DNA from: Brevipalpus yothersi
Lineage: Eukaryota > Arthropoda > Arachnida > Trombidiformes > Tenuipalpidae
Direction: 5' to 3'
DNA: 64,000 bases
NCBI GenBank assembly: GCA_003956705.1
Contig: QZCP01000028.1
Span: 94,996 to 158,995, forward strand
In this document: positions 14,801 through 25,224 of the stretch, piece after piece
Layout of the letters: each line of letters begins with the position of its first letter
How positions within the stretch are numbered: position 1 is the stretch's first letter
Translations under genes and position numbers: made by a program
The notes under the pieces: model-generated
Seen by the model: the letters and a program-made list of their open reading frames with translations, nothing else
The model's database searches: none
What the model was told of the DNA's origin: nothing

Positions 14801-14865
14801 AGATGTCATACGAGTAGTTAGATAATTTGCCCCTTCAAGGGCTTGTTAAACTAACTACTACATCT
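14801..14865 (-). repeat. Strong imperfect hairpin in the 3' UTR of the retrotransposon
   Basis: On the plus strand AGATGT (14801-14806) and AGTAGTTAG (14813-14821) are mirrored by CTAACTACT (14851-14859) and ACATCT (14860-14865): 15 paired bases with one 6-nt bulge. The centre holds a second small palindrome (GCCC, a bulged C, TT ... AAGGGC). It lies about 140 nt after the last stop codon and 16 nt before AATAAA on the transcribed strand. Several LINEs place a stem-loop at this point as the RNA signal their RT recognises; that role here is inference. Confidence 0.7.
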
Positions 14866-15005
14866 TTGGGTGAAAAATGAAGTTATCCAAAAGATTTAAC
14901 ATTCAGCATTAGAGCAAGCTTACAAGATGCCTGTAAAAGAATTAGAGATGTATATTGGAATACATAATTATTCGAAAAAAGAAAATTTTGAAAAGTGCAT
15001 GATAT

Positions 15006-16232
15006 TCATTGTTTCTTGTTAACTAATGAAAGATTAGCATTTGGAGGATTAGGAATGATTGTATTCAAATTTTTTGCGCTTCGAAATCTTGCTTTAAGCA
15101 AATTCAATGAAATCAATCGATTCTCATCTTTCGTTTCTTTGATCAATATATCAATAGCTTCCTCCGTAATATTGATATCTTTTTTCATTAATGCTTGTAA
15201 TTGGTCTTTAGCCTTTTCAAATTCAGACTGGAGCCGGTCGCCATCGGTCTGCCCACTATCTTCACCAGCGGTCTTTGACTCTGCAGCTTTCTTTTCATAT
15301 CCTTCAATTTGATCACTGCTTGTAGAGCCAAGAGGCACAGACTTGGAACTTTCTTCGTCTTGTTCACTCCTAATTGCCACAGTTTGATCGTATCCTGTTG
15401 CCGCAAGAGAATTTCCATCTCCTTCAACTCCTCCAAAACTTTCTGTTCCAGATTCTTTTGCATTTCCATCTCCAAAAGATTCTTTTTTCTCATCTGAGCT
15501 ATTTTTCTTTGCTGAATCATCGATTGCTCTTTCATTGCCAACTGCAGATTGGGACTGGTAGCCATTTTCAGTTTTCTTATCTCTTCTCGATTTTTCAACT
15601 TTTGTAGCAATAGATTTGATCTTATTAGATTCTTTTCTCTCATTAGCTCTATTTGAATCTTTTGCATCATAGGATTGACGTTGGCTCTCTCTCTTTCTAT
15701 CGCTTTTCTTAGCATAATCATTTCTTCTTTGCTCTTGATTAATTCTGCGTTCGACTTCCTTGAGTCTGATTTCGAGAGAATTTTCATAGGTAGGCTTAGA
15801 TCGGTTGTCATTCGATCGTGAGTGGTAGTAACGATCATTTCTGAGGGATTTTCTATTATACTCATCTGAGAACCTCTCTCTAATTCTTCCTGAATTTGAG
15901 CGAGGCTGAAAACTATTCCATGAATATCTATCATTCTTTCTTCTTAACCACTTTCTTTTCCTCGCACTAGGTCTTGGTTTCTTTTTGACCTCTTGCTTAT
16001 TGTAGTTTGGATCACCAATCACTTTTCTTAGATCACCGGAAGCTGGAACACCAAAATTGTAAGGAATAAAATTGACATGTGGCACTGGAAAAAATTGTGA
16101 TTGAGGAAAATTTGGAATATATGATGAAAGAGGAACACTTTGAACTTGGGGAATAGATTGTATTTGTGGAAGAATTTGATTATTCATCATATTTGAAGCA
16201 TAAGGATACATAGAAAAGTTTTGCTGATTCAT
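15006..16232 (-). CDS. Second (downstream) ORF of the LINE: basic, low-complexity 408-aa protein, possibly RNA-binding
   Basis: The start ATG at 16232 overlaps the TGA of the reverse-transcriptase ORF in an ATGA arrangement, so translation may be coupled by termination-reinitiation. The N-terminal 70 residues are rich in Gln, Asn, Pro and aromatic residues. Residues about 80-230 are very basic with many Arg/Lys and R-S or R-E pairs (KKKPRPSARKRKWLRRK is typical). A middle section rich in Ser, Glu and Gly follows, then a C-terminal helix-prone stretch. No zinc knuckle, RRM or coiled-coil signature of a standard LINE ORF1 is recognised. Composition suggests nucleic-acid binding, like a gag/ORF1 protein in an unusual downstream position. 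No homolog is named; function is inference. Confidence 0.75.
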   Translation of the reverse strand: MNQQNFSMYPYASNMMNNQILPQIQSIPQVQSVPLSSYIPNFPQSQFFPVPHVNFIPYNFGVPASGDLRKVIGDPNYNKQEVKKKPRPSARKRKWLRRKNDRYSWNSFQPRSNSGRIRERFSDEYNRKSLRNDRYYHSRSNDNRSKPTYENSLEIRLKEVERRINQEQRRNDYAKKSDRKRESQRQSYDAKDSNRANERKESNKIKSIATKVEKSRRDKKTENGYQSQSAVGNERAIDDSAKKNSSDEKKESFGDGNAKESGTESFGGVEGDGNSLAATGYDQTVAIRSEQDEESSKSVPLGSTSSDQIEGYEKKAAESKTAGEDSGQTDGDRLQSEFEKAKDQLQALMKKDINITEEAIDILIKETKDENRLISLNLLKARFRSAKNLNTIIPNPPNANLSLVNKKQ

Positions 16233-19200
16233 TGTGAGTTCAACTGATTAGTACATGTTTTCAAATGCCATCCAAGTTTTGCAATTCTTCCTAATGAACT
16301 AAACTCAAACATCAGTGCCCTCTCTTTATCTCCTTTACAATGGAATTTGAAAAGCGGTAAATGAATGCAAGGCTCAGTGAACAATTTCGTTGTATCATAA
16401 ACGTAATTGCATTGCTCACATTGAGGATTAGTATCTTCTCTCCAATTCCCACCAAGAAGATTTAAAATAATAAAATCGCTTCTCCGTAAAATTTTCCAAT
16501 CGATTTGTTTGAAACCATAGAGATGTAATGCTTTTTCCGCTATATTACCATCTTTGCTCTCTTTTAAATGTATCGATAAAGCAATATAATGAAAATATTG
16601 CAAATTAGGAAAAATAACCACTCTAGGAACAGTATTGACCATTATAGAGTTGACACGAAACTTTTGTGTGGATCTATGAGAAAATATCCATCCACATCCA
16701 TGTTCAAGCATGAGTAAATGTAAGCTATTATATTTCAATGGTTTGGTGAGACGAGCAGCTAAAGCTTTGTCGCATTCCATTGAAATTTTTGTGTTCTTGA
16801 GCAAATGAATTATTGGTTTGAGTACTTCGAAAATGGCATAGACCAGATTGTCCAAATAAGAATTACCATGAGTCCAAAATCTGAAGAAATGTGGATGTTC
16901 TTCGGCTTGGCTGTCAAGAGTAAAACTTATCTTAAACCATTGATCTGAATGAAATGTTTTTCTCCAATATCTAATATTGGGAAAAAAGTTATCATTCCAT
17001 TCAGTGGGAACTTGACCACTTTTCTTTTCCCATATTCTTTCATCTTTAAAAAGCTTTATTCCATACAAATTAGGATCAAAAACATCACTTGGATACCAAA
17101 TGTCTTTGTCAATTTGTGTAATTTTGAGCTTATGATGAATTAAGTTCTTTTCGATTATAACACAAAGTGGCCATTTACAGCACATGTAGTACAGTAGATT
17201 CTGACTCATGGTTCTTTTAAGATCGATACAATGAATCAAAATGCTGCCAATAACTTTCTGAGCTTCTATGCATTGATTCTCAAATCTATCCCAATCATTG
17301 AATAGTCTTTGTATCTGCCCATAATAGTTTGCAGTACCCATCACAATGGAAAAGATGAGAACTTGAATCCAATCAATTCTGAGTGATTGGATACTGGCAG
17401 CATGATGTACCAATATTTCCATTTTCTTCTTCAAAGCATCGACCATATCATTGTTAACTGTAACTCTATTGTTTTTGCTTATGTAATGCAGATTGATGCC
17501 CAAAATTTTGCAGTTCGTCATTATTTCCTTCTTCTCACCAAGTACCATAATATCTTTTTCAATCACTCTCTTTTTACCTTTTCCTGCCAAGAAAACTTTC
17601 GTTTTTTGAACATTTACTTTCAGATTTCCCAACTTTATTGTATCCTCAATTTGTTTAATTTTGTTCTCGCCAACTGTCCAGTCTCTACCTTTCCTGATGA
17701 TAACATTTATGTCATCGGCGAAAATCAATAGTCGAGTTTTGTCGTCTTCAATGAATTCCAAAACTTTTGCTATGAGTCCAAAACACATAGGCGCGATAGG
17801 AGAACCTTGAGGAACACCTTTATCATATTGATATTTCCACTTTTTTGTTCCACTGATATTGATATACGATGATCTATTTTTCATGTGTTGAAGGATGATG
17901 TTGATGAGAGAAGTGTCTATATTTACAGATTCTAAGGCATATCTGAGAAAAATATGACAGATTTGCTCAAAAGCATCTGTCAGATCGAGACACACAATGA
18001 TAATCGGGTCCTCTATGAATTCAATGAGTATTTTTCGTAATCTGATAAATAGGTCAATGATACTCTTCTCGGACATGAATCCAAATTGACAATCGATTAT
18101 AACTTGATTCTTTTTAAACCAGAGTTGAATAGCATAATCAAATAATCGATAAAAAGGATTCATTATCGAGAGAGGTCTCATTTTCTGATCACAAGCCTTA
18201 GGAATTAATACAGTTCTCGATCTCTTGACACTCTGCGGAGTGTAGCACTTTCTTAGACACATGATAACAAAATTTATAATTTTTTCACCATGAATACGCA
18301 TGAAAGCTGTTAAAGTTCTGCTGGAAATATGACCATTATATATACAGATCTTTTTCTCCATCATTTTCATCAGCCATTCGAGCAACTCTCCACTTTCAAG
18401 AGGAACATCCAAATCAATTGTTTCACTTCTCTCCATTAATGGTTCATCATGACAGTAAATTTCAGAAATATTGTTGATATGTACTTCTTGTTGTTTGAAG
18501 ATTTGTTCAGCATCATAAAATATTAAACGTCTGAACATTAATGGATTTATTAATCGTTTGATAGCCCACCATTCTGACTTTTCTTTGATATTTTTCCAAA
18601 TTTTCTGTTTTTGAATTATTTTCTTTATCCATTTGACCTTTCTTTTTACCAATCTTAATTCTTCAATTATCTCCTCTTTCCTTCCATACTTTTTCCTCTT
18701 GATGATTCTATAAAGCTTGAGTCTCTTTTTCTTCAATACCATTGGAATTTTGGACTTGGCTTTAAATTTGACCATAGAGTTTTCACACACACAGACCATT
18801 ATCTTCTGTAGTAAATCAACTCTAGCGTCAGCATCAATGGTATTAACCCATGGGGTATCCATGAAACTCAAATCACAATTTCGAATAGTGTTCATCAGCT
18901 TCTTCTCACTCAAGAAGATGGAATTATTTCTCTTCCAGTTAAAAGCTGTGATCAACATTTTATGATCACTATTTGAAATGTGTTTGGTGATGCTTAAAGT
19001 GCATCTTTTTGAAGTTGAGTGATCCACACAAATGGCATCGATCCAAGAGGGATTACCATTAATAGCATTAACACGAGCATTTTGATGACTGGGCTCAATT
19101 AGATTCATCATTTTCAAATGAATCAATGCATTCCCTAGCACTTTTCCTTTGGAATCCTCTGGATTAGCTGACCATAGACAACTGTTAGAGTTCATGTCTC

Positions 19201-19585
19201 CAGCAATTATAAGTCTATGAGATCTCCATTTTCTCAGATGATCATGAATGAAATAAACTTGTTGTTTGAATTGAGTGAGAGTCAAGCTGGGATTAAAGTA
19301 GGTACCACAAATGAAGATGGTCTCTTTTTGACTTTTGGCTTTCACAATGATTACTTCCATTTCATTTGTGATCAAGTAGAGTTCCCATTCTCTCATATTG
19401 GTAATAATGGCTAAATTTTTTGAATGTGTGCCATAGAATGACTTTAAATCAGGTCCAATAAGTTGTTGCCAATTTACCTTGGGCTCATTTAGAATTAATA
19501 TCCAGTGTTTACCTTCCAAATATTGTAATGCTTCTTTTAATGCACTGGGCCTTTTAGCACAATTAAGCTGGGCCACAAAGAGCAT
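16229..19585 (-). CDS. LINE endonuclease / reverse transcriptase, 1,118 aa
   Basis: The first ATG is at 19585; the longer reading needs a TTG, and a stop lies upstream. An APE-like endonuclease begins at once: ILNEP (Glu about residue 34), AGDMNSN (about 130), SWIDAICVD and SNSDHK are the expected catalytic and binding motifs. The reverse transcriptase follows, with RPLSIMNPFYRLFD, CLDLTDAF, GVPQGSPIAP (about residue 590) and the active-site FADD (about 621). Near the C-terminus CEQC followed by TEPC recalls the cysteine motif of R1/Jockey-like elements, but the usual His is not obvious. No RNase H is seen. All RT and EN catalytic residues look intact. The absence of anything N-terminal to the endonuclease means the ORF starts where typical LINE ORF2 proteins start. 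Confidence 0.93.
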   Translation of the reverse strand: MLFVAQLNCAKRPSALKEALQYLEGKHWILILNEPKVNWQQLIGPDLKSFYGTHSKNLAIITNMREWELYLITNEMEVIIVKAKSQKETIFICGTYFNPSLTLTQFKQQVYFIHDHLRKWRSHRLIIAGDMNSNSCLWSANPEDSKGKVLGNALIHLKMMNLIEPSHQNARVNAINGNPSWIDAICVDHSTSKRCTLSITKHISNSDHKMLITAFNWKRNNSIFLSEKKLMNTIRNCDLSFMDTPWVNTIDADARVDLLQKIMVCVCENSMVKFKAKSKIPMVLKKKRLKLYRIIKRKKYGRKEEIIEELRLVKRKVKWIKKIIQKQKIWKNIKEKSEWWAIKRLINPLMFRRLIFYDAEQIFKQQEVHINNISEIYCHDEPLMERSETIDLDVPLESGELLEWLMKMMEKKICIYNGHISSRTLTAFMRIHGEKIINFVIMCLRKCYTPQSVKRSRTVLIPKACDQKMRPLSIMNPFYRLFDYAIQLWFKKNQVIIDCQFGFMSEKSIIDLFIRLRKILIEFIEDPIIIVCLDLTDAFEQICHIFLRYALESVNIDTSLINIILQHMKNRSSYINISGTKKWKYQYDKGVPQGSPIAPMCFGLIAKVLEFIEDDKTRLLIFADDINVIIRKGRDWTVGENKIKQIEDTIKLGNLKVNVQKTKVFLAGKGKKRVIEKDIMVLGEKKEIMTNCKILGINLHYISKNNRVTVNNDMVDALKKKMEILVHHAASIQSLRIDWIQVLIFSIVMGTANYYGQIQRLFNDWDRFENQCIEAQKVIGSILIHCIDLKRTMSQNLLYYMCCKWPLCVIIEKNLIHHKLKITQIDKDIWYPSDVFDPNLYGIKLFKDERIWEKKSGQVPTEWNDNFFPNIRYWRKTFHSDQWFKISFTLDSQAEEHPHFFRFWTHGNSYLDNLVYAIFEVLKPIIHLLKNTKISMECDKALAARLTKPLKYNSLHLLMLEHGCGWIFSHRSTQKFRVNSIMVNTVPRVVIFPNLQYFHYIALSIHLKESKDGNIAEKALHLYGFKQIDWKILRRSDFIILNLLGGNWREDTNPQCEQCNYVYDTTKLFTEPCIHLPLFKFHCKGDKERALMFEFSSLGRIAKLGWHLKTCTNQLNSQ

Positions 19586-19745
19586 CCTGAGCCTGAACAA
19601 GGGGGCTAGAATTAGCCACTTATTTGTGATATATTATGTATATGTTTGGGCTTACCTGAATCTTGAGATTGTGAAGAACAATTATTTACCAATTTAGAGT
19701 ATGGTAATATCAGCAATGATTAATTATTGGTCAAAATTAGAGCAC

Positions 19746-19755
19746 AATTTAATTT
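19746..19755. repeat. Candidate target-site duplication, right copy
   Basis: Second copy of AATTTAATTT (first at 14740-14749). It falls in a longer AATTT-repeated stretch, so the exact boundary is ambiguous. Confidence 0.35.
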
Positions 19756-20315
19756 AATTTTTCTCATGCTATAAGCATGCAATAGGTATCGAGTATTTCA
19801 ATTGATATCGAGTACATAGACATGTACTTTTCATGATCTAGTTTCATGTTAATTTTTTTATTTTATTGGAAAATTAATTTTTCATCATTTTTAGCCTCCT
19901 CTTATTTAGAATATTGATCTTCTAGATCTCAATCTATCGAAAATCTCTCAATTCTTCAATCATCATGCTCTTAGAGTTGGTATACCGAAACTCATTGGAA
20001 ACGAATCTATGGGTCAAAATTGTGAATTTCAAATCCACTATGAAACTTGCATAGAATTTCGACATGGATGATGAGGAATTTAAAACTTCAAGAAGGTAAG
20101 AGTAGGATAAATTTTTTCTCTTTCAAATGATTTTCTTCCACCAATAACAAACGCTATCTTTAATCTAACATTTTACATGTTATCCAGGGTATGAAAAAAA
20201 AGTGTGCCGGAATGTGATCTTATACATGAGTTCAAGTAATCGCAAATTTTAGCTGTTCTCAAGTCATGGTAATCTCATCATATATATATGTATATTCTCA
20301 TTTTGCTTGTAAGGT
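19756..20315. other. Intergenic: no gene seen
   Basis: AT-rich sequence without a supported ORF. It should include the 3' UTR of APMAP, which reads toward it. A TATA-rich tract is at about 20280-20294. No element or RNA gene was recognised. Confidence 0.5.
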
Positions 20316-21859
20316 TCACTTTAGATCACTACCACTGATTTTTCCAAGATAAGCATTGCGATAGGATCCCAAATATAAGTCTCCATTGGAGACGTCTAGT
20401 AGAGCTTCAGATATTGAAGGATAACCACTTGATCCCAATATTCGACGAATTTTACCTGTATTGCCATCAATGATTAAAATACCTGCATCGGAGGGCATTA
20501 CTTTATGAATAATGTAACCGGAATCTATGTAGTTAGCCATCTCCAGCATACAGTGACACTTATCATAACCGGCCATCTTCATGAGACGATCAAGCTGGAC
20601 GAGTCCTCTTGCAGCCAGATTTGCCAATCTTCCCAAAGATTTTCGGATTCCAGTCATGGATGAAAGGCGATCTTGGATTGTTGAGCTGAGCGAGACAACA
20701 GGCATACCGATGTACAAATCGTTACCAAAAACACGAATATTGTCAGGACCACCTGGCAAATTATCAATCAATGTAGGTCTATTTTTGACTGGTTTGCCAC
20801 TTTTAATAGCCGCATCAATATCAGCCAAATCAATTTTGTAAATTTTTCGTCCTCCAAATTCGGCCACCAGAAGAGATCGCTTATTAGGACTGATCTCCAT
20901 ACCATTAGTGAATACCAAATCATCCATAACGATATGATGCTTTCCAGTTTTGATGTTAACTGCAACCACTAAGCCATCCTTATTCATATCGACAACTGAC
21001 CATATAATCTTATCCATGAGCCATTTAGTGGTACTGACCGATACATATATCAGATCAGGATTATTTGGATCAAGAGCAATGTCATTGAATACACCGGTAA
21101 TCTTGTTTGGTCCCTTGCCATCAGGTCCCAAGGCGACGTGTTTTACCTTCACGCTTGGCTCAAAAGTAACCACGTGTAAACCTTTGGTTGCCTCAACGAA
21201 ATACAAATTGCCATCTTGAGCAAATTTTAATCCAAGTGGTCGACCACACAATGTTGCATTATTTTCCTTACTATCGGCTGGAAGATGATATGTAAAAGAA
21301 GATTAAGCAATCATCAGAAAGTAGTGTCATGGTAAAAAGTGACTTCAAGAGGTGAAAAAGGTGAGACAGAAAGAGAGAGAGAGAGAGAGAGGAAGGAAAT
21401 GTTTTTCATAGCGGAAGTTTGCATACAGATTAAAATATGCAAACACATACTAGCAATCAAGACAATGTCATAATATGATCACATGGTGAACCAACACATA
21501 CCACATTGGGATCCTTTAGCATGGAATCTTGTGAGTGTTTTAATTTGATTCACATTATTCTTGTTAATCTCAACCAATCGACCATCAGCAAGACCGGTGA
21601 ACAGTGAATCACCTTTCATAACCATTGATTCGGGACCGATAATGGTGTTCTCACCGATACGCTTTGCCTTGTCACTGATCAGTGTATTCCATTTGACTTT
21701 GGTGAAAAATTGATCACTTTTGGGCACCTCATGTGGTGCAGGATTCAGCGGGAAATCGGGAAACAATTGGTCAGGTAGATATGGTAGTATAAAAACCAAC
21801 ACCAGCAATGACACCACACTCATATATATAACATTGTAAATGAACGAAAATAAGCCCAT
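20316..21859 (-). CDS. APMAP: Adipocyte plasma membrane-associated protein homolog (strictosidine synthase-like), 439 aa
   Basis: Two exons, 21859-21502 and 21277-20316, joined in phase 1 across a 224-bp intron that carries a GA run. The N-terminus has a short cytoplasmic stretch, then one hydrophobic signal-anchor (about residues 8-28), then PYLPDQLFPDFPLNPAP. The rest is a six-bladed propeller of the strictosidine synthase-like/APMAP family: CGRPLGLKF, the FNDIALDPNNPDLIYVS type repeat, FTNGMEISPNKRSLLVAE, LPGGPDNIR and the terminal GDLYLGSYRNAYLGKI. The length fits (human about 416 aa). This is a type II membrane glycoprotein; paraoxonase/arylesterase-like activity is reported for the family, and arthropod members include hemomucin-like proteins. 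Assignment to APMAP rather than hemomucin rests on overall length and the lack of a mucin tail. Confidence 0.88.
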
Positions 21860-22604
21860 ATTTGATGGCAGTTGAATTTCGTCTTCTAGTCAATTTTCTA
21901 TTCTTCAACTATGTATCTTTAACTACTACTCTTCACACACACACACAGACAATTGATGTTGTAAGTGTGATAATGAAAAAAAGAATAGCTTATCAGATGC
22001 ACCCAATGCAAACACACCAAAATTTAAGGCGGCGTTGAGTGTGGTAAGTGTGTTTCTATGTGAATGTGTTTGTTAATTAACAAAAGTAGATGTCTATGGC
22101 TGTATGATCGGGAATCAACCTGTAAGATAAATAGTAAAGAATGGATTATCAATAAGGATTAAAACACATACATACATAAATTACACATCAAATCTCAATG
22201 TCTAATATACTCATGACGACACATGTAAAATGGGTGGTAACTGTGTCTTGAGACACTCTCAACTTACCGGTAAGATGACGATCACTTATGTAATCACACA
22301 CAATCAAACTTCAACAACAGCGATTCACCACGTGAATAATAATACCCAAAGATTCTTTGGCTAATAGAGAGACAGATAGAGAAAGATTGATCTAGGAAGA
22401 TGTCCCAAGAAGATGGTTGATACTGGTGAAAGAGGAAGAGAAAAAATTTGAGGATGAAGAGGAGAGAGAGAGAAGAAAAAGTGTCCTGAAGGCAGAGAGA
22501 AGCCTGTTTGGTGAAGACTCGTTCTCTATGTTATGTAATGTAATGATGACTTGGATTCTTTCCCTACTCATTTGACCACTTTCTTTGGAATATCTGCTCA
22601 TGGC

Positions 22605-22639
<35 letters not shown>

Positions 22640-23877
22640 CTTGCCTATGTAAAGGTGTTGATTCAAAGAGAGAGAGAGAGAGGGAAATGATTCGTTTAAT
22701 TTTTTTAAATCGTTTTCTATCTTGCTCTTCCTTCATACGGTGAACAAAGTCTAACAGTATGTGAAATTATTATTTCGAGAGGAAGAGAGAAGTGAAAAGT
22801 TTTCTTATACATCTGGGTCTAAATGAATTTTTGAATTTTATTGGGCTGTATTTCATGTATGACAGAATTGTCATCATCGTCAAGCTATCATGAGGTGAAT
22901 GTTTTTTTCTATAAGTTTATAGATAAGTGATGAAAATTTTTTGATATTCTAGACTGTTATTGGAATCCATGTAAAAAGCGTAAAGAAAAATGGAGAAAAG
23001 CCAAATTTCTTGACCCGAACAACAAATTGTATTATTCAATTTTTGGTATATGTTTCTACGATTTTGAAGCTTTTATGAATATAAAATAAAAGATAAGGCA
23101 AATGGAAAACTTTAATAGACCAGATATTTATGTTTATCTTGCTCTCTTTCTCGGTCACATGAGAAATGGCAAGATGTTGTTTCTTTTTTCACACATTTCT
23201 CATCTTTATTCTCTCTCTCTCTCTCTTTCTCTCTCTCTTACACATACAAGCACACATTTATTGTCTAAATCAACTAATGGAATAGGAAAAAATCAAGTCA
23301 AAATAATAGTACACACACACACGCTAAATTGATACACACAAGTCAGAACTAATATCAGATAATTGAGCCCCTTTAAGTACCTACCATAGATATTTCAACT
23401 TGGTCAACATTATATGGAGCATCTTCTCTCTCTCTCTCTCTCCCTCTCTCCATCTCAAATCCTTCTCTCATCATCATTTTTTATCATCTTTTCTTCTTCT
23501 TGTTTTGGTAACCAGGCGTAGATCATAATCTCAAGGCATTCAACTGGGAATAATAAGAAAAAGAAGCTCACAAACATTGTCAATCAAACTGGAAAGCAAT
23601 TTATTAACGCACACATACATTTTTCTTTCTCTCTGTCTACTTGCACAAGCATATGCTCTAATTGTGTCACCCAAAGAATTGATAATTGTGCGAATTCTTA
23701 GAATTTTATTTTCAACTTTTGATTCATTCAAAATTCGTTCAGTTTCAATTTGCATTCGTTGATCATTGTATTCTTTTTTCGTTCCAAAGCTTGCAAATTT
23801 TTGACCACCCACACATCAAAGAATCATTTAATGGAGAATTATTTGACCTAAAATATTTATTTATTTATCCCAAAGGA
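21860..23877. other. Divergent intergenic region between APMAP and the LRR gene; microsatellite-rich
   Basis: The two genes are transcribed away from each other, so both promoters should lie here. Several CT/GA runs are present (about 22610-22640, 22667-22681, 23213-23238, 23426-23452), together with CA-rich patches (for example about 21937-21950 and 23311-23322). Long open frames here are produced by these repeats and are not supported as genes. Confidence 0.5.
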
Positions 23878-24943
23878 ATGATAACCTCATCCATACAAAC
23901 GTTAACCGTTATTTCCACAAGTATTGTTGTTCTATTGATTATTGGATCAAGTTGGACTGTGGAAAGAGTGGACACAAAATCCATTTCATTTTCTGATTGT
24001 TCCAATACGAGTTGCCTCACATTCACCATCAAAGCCAAATGTCAAGTTTTCGATCTATCTGGTGGAGAATTTCCCTATGAAGATGGATCAGGCTTACGAG
24101 TTGAATGTTCGGAAACAAATGGTAAAGAACTTCATCGAGATGTCGATAATCTTCGATACACAACCAATCGTACCATTGTACACTTGAAAGTTCGAGATTC
24201 AAAGTTAAACGATATGACTGATCTGCCATCAGGTTTGGTGGGAATTCGAAGTCTTATACTAGATAACACCAATATTGATCTGCAAGTGATCAAAGAAAGT
24301 GCTGAAATACTCTCGTCGTTGACAAAATTGAAAATTTTCAATGAAAATTACACAACTGTTCCCGATCTTTTCTACACTATGCATGAGCTGACAACCCTAT
24401 GGTTAAATGATATTGGAATTGTGGCCATATCAGACAATGCTTTCCAACATTTGGATGATTCAATTGTTGAATTGAGTTTACGGGAAAACAAACTTCGAAC
24501 AATTCCTCATGCAGTCACAACACTGATGAAAATTGAAACTCTAGATCTTACCGATAATGAAATACATTCGGTATCTGATGGAATAGCCAATGATCTATCC
24601 AGAAGTTTAAATCGAGTCAAACGCATCAAGATGAATCGTAAGGAATTCGTTTGAGAATTTTCAATTTTTTTCAACTTTAATTCTGATATTTTTCTTCTTT
24701 TTCTTTTTCATAGGTTTGAATTGTAGCTGTGAATTTGCAAAGTCTCGTTTTGCACGTTGGGTTCGTGAAAATGCAATTAAAGACGTTGAATGCCTTTTTC
24801 CTGCTCGATTTCGAGGATATGACGTTTGGTCAACTCCAATAGAAGATTTTTGCAGTTCACAAATGAATATTATAGCCAATTTTTATTTGATATTAGCATC
24901 TCTTGTATTCTTAAAACTGATTGGTAATACTAATAGCATTTAG
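23878..24943 (+). CDS. Secreted or GPI-anchored leucine-rich repeat protein, 329 aa
   Basis: Two exons: 23878-24637 and 24714-24943, joined in phase 1. The ATG at 23878 opens on a hydrophobic signal peptide (VISTSIVVLLIIGSSW); an upstream extension of the frame is not needed. A Cys-containing N-terminal part is followed by about five LRRs (for example LRSLILDNTNIDL, ELTTLWLNDIGI, VELSLRENKLRTIP, IETLDLTDNEI). The splice then joins precisely into an LRR C-terminal cap with NCSCEF, WVREN, CLFPARFRG and FCSS. The last about 20 residues are hydrophobic, which suits a GPI signal or a very short membrane anchor. Arthropods have many such proteins, often annotated as oplophorus-luciferin 2-monooxygenase non-catalytic subunit-like; I cannot assign an ortholog. 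Confidence 0.82.
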
Positions 24944-25224
24944 CGTCTAGTGAACAATTTCTACTGCTCTCAATTTCGATAACATTCGAAAGGATTCCAA
25001 TTCAGAAAGATGGATTGATGATAGATTCCCCCAATTCATGAACCTACAGCCACAAAAGTTTGACCTAGTCACAAGAGAATTTAGGAAGGTACCAGCAGAA
25101 CACAGTTACACGATGGGAAGAGATTTAATTTTCAATTTTTTCAGTTTAATGACACTCAAAGTCAATCGATTAACATGAAATCATACAAGTGAATCAAAAA
25201 AAAAATTTTTCCCTCTCCTTTCGA
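24944..25224. other. Short convergent intergenic stretch
   Basis: It lies between the stop codons of the LRR gene (+) and the cysteine-rich gene (-) and presumably consists of two 3' UTRs. No other feature is seen. Confidence 0.4.

Larger units (their letters stand above)
14750..19745 (-). mobile_element. Non-LTR retrotransposon (LINE) with endonuclease-RT ORF first and a second ORF downstream
   Basis: The minus strand carries, in order: about 160 bp of leader, an intact 1,118-aa APE-type endonuclease plus reverse transcriptase ORF (19585-16229), an overlapping 408-aa basic ORF (16232-15006), about 255 bp of 3' UTR with a strong hairpin (14801-14865), and AATAAA at 14780-14785. No LTRs and no RNase H were noticed. 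Both ORFs are open and catalytic motifs are intact, so it looks young. It sits between APMAP and ATP5MK. Limits are set by a possible 10-bp AT-only target-site duplication and are tentative. The ORF order is unlike the usual LINE (gag-like ORF1 then ORF2). Confidence 0.85.

Noticed and set aside
15188..15934. 248-aa minus-strand frame inside the second LINE ORF
   Set aside because: Shadow frame within the 408-aa ORF; its composition follows from the purine-rich sequence of the real frame and the 408-aa frame has the ATGA link to the RT ORF.
22392..22736. 114-aa minus-strand ORF
   Set aside because: Built on GA/CT runs, Ser/Arg/Glu-rich without domain or splice support.
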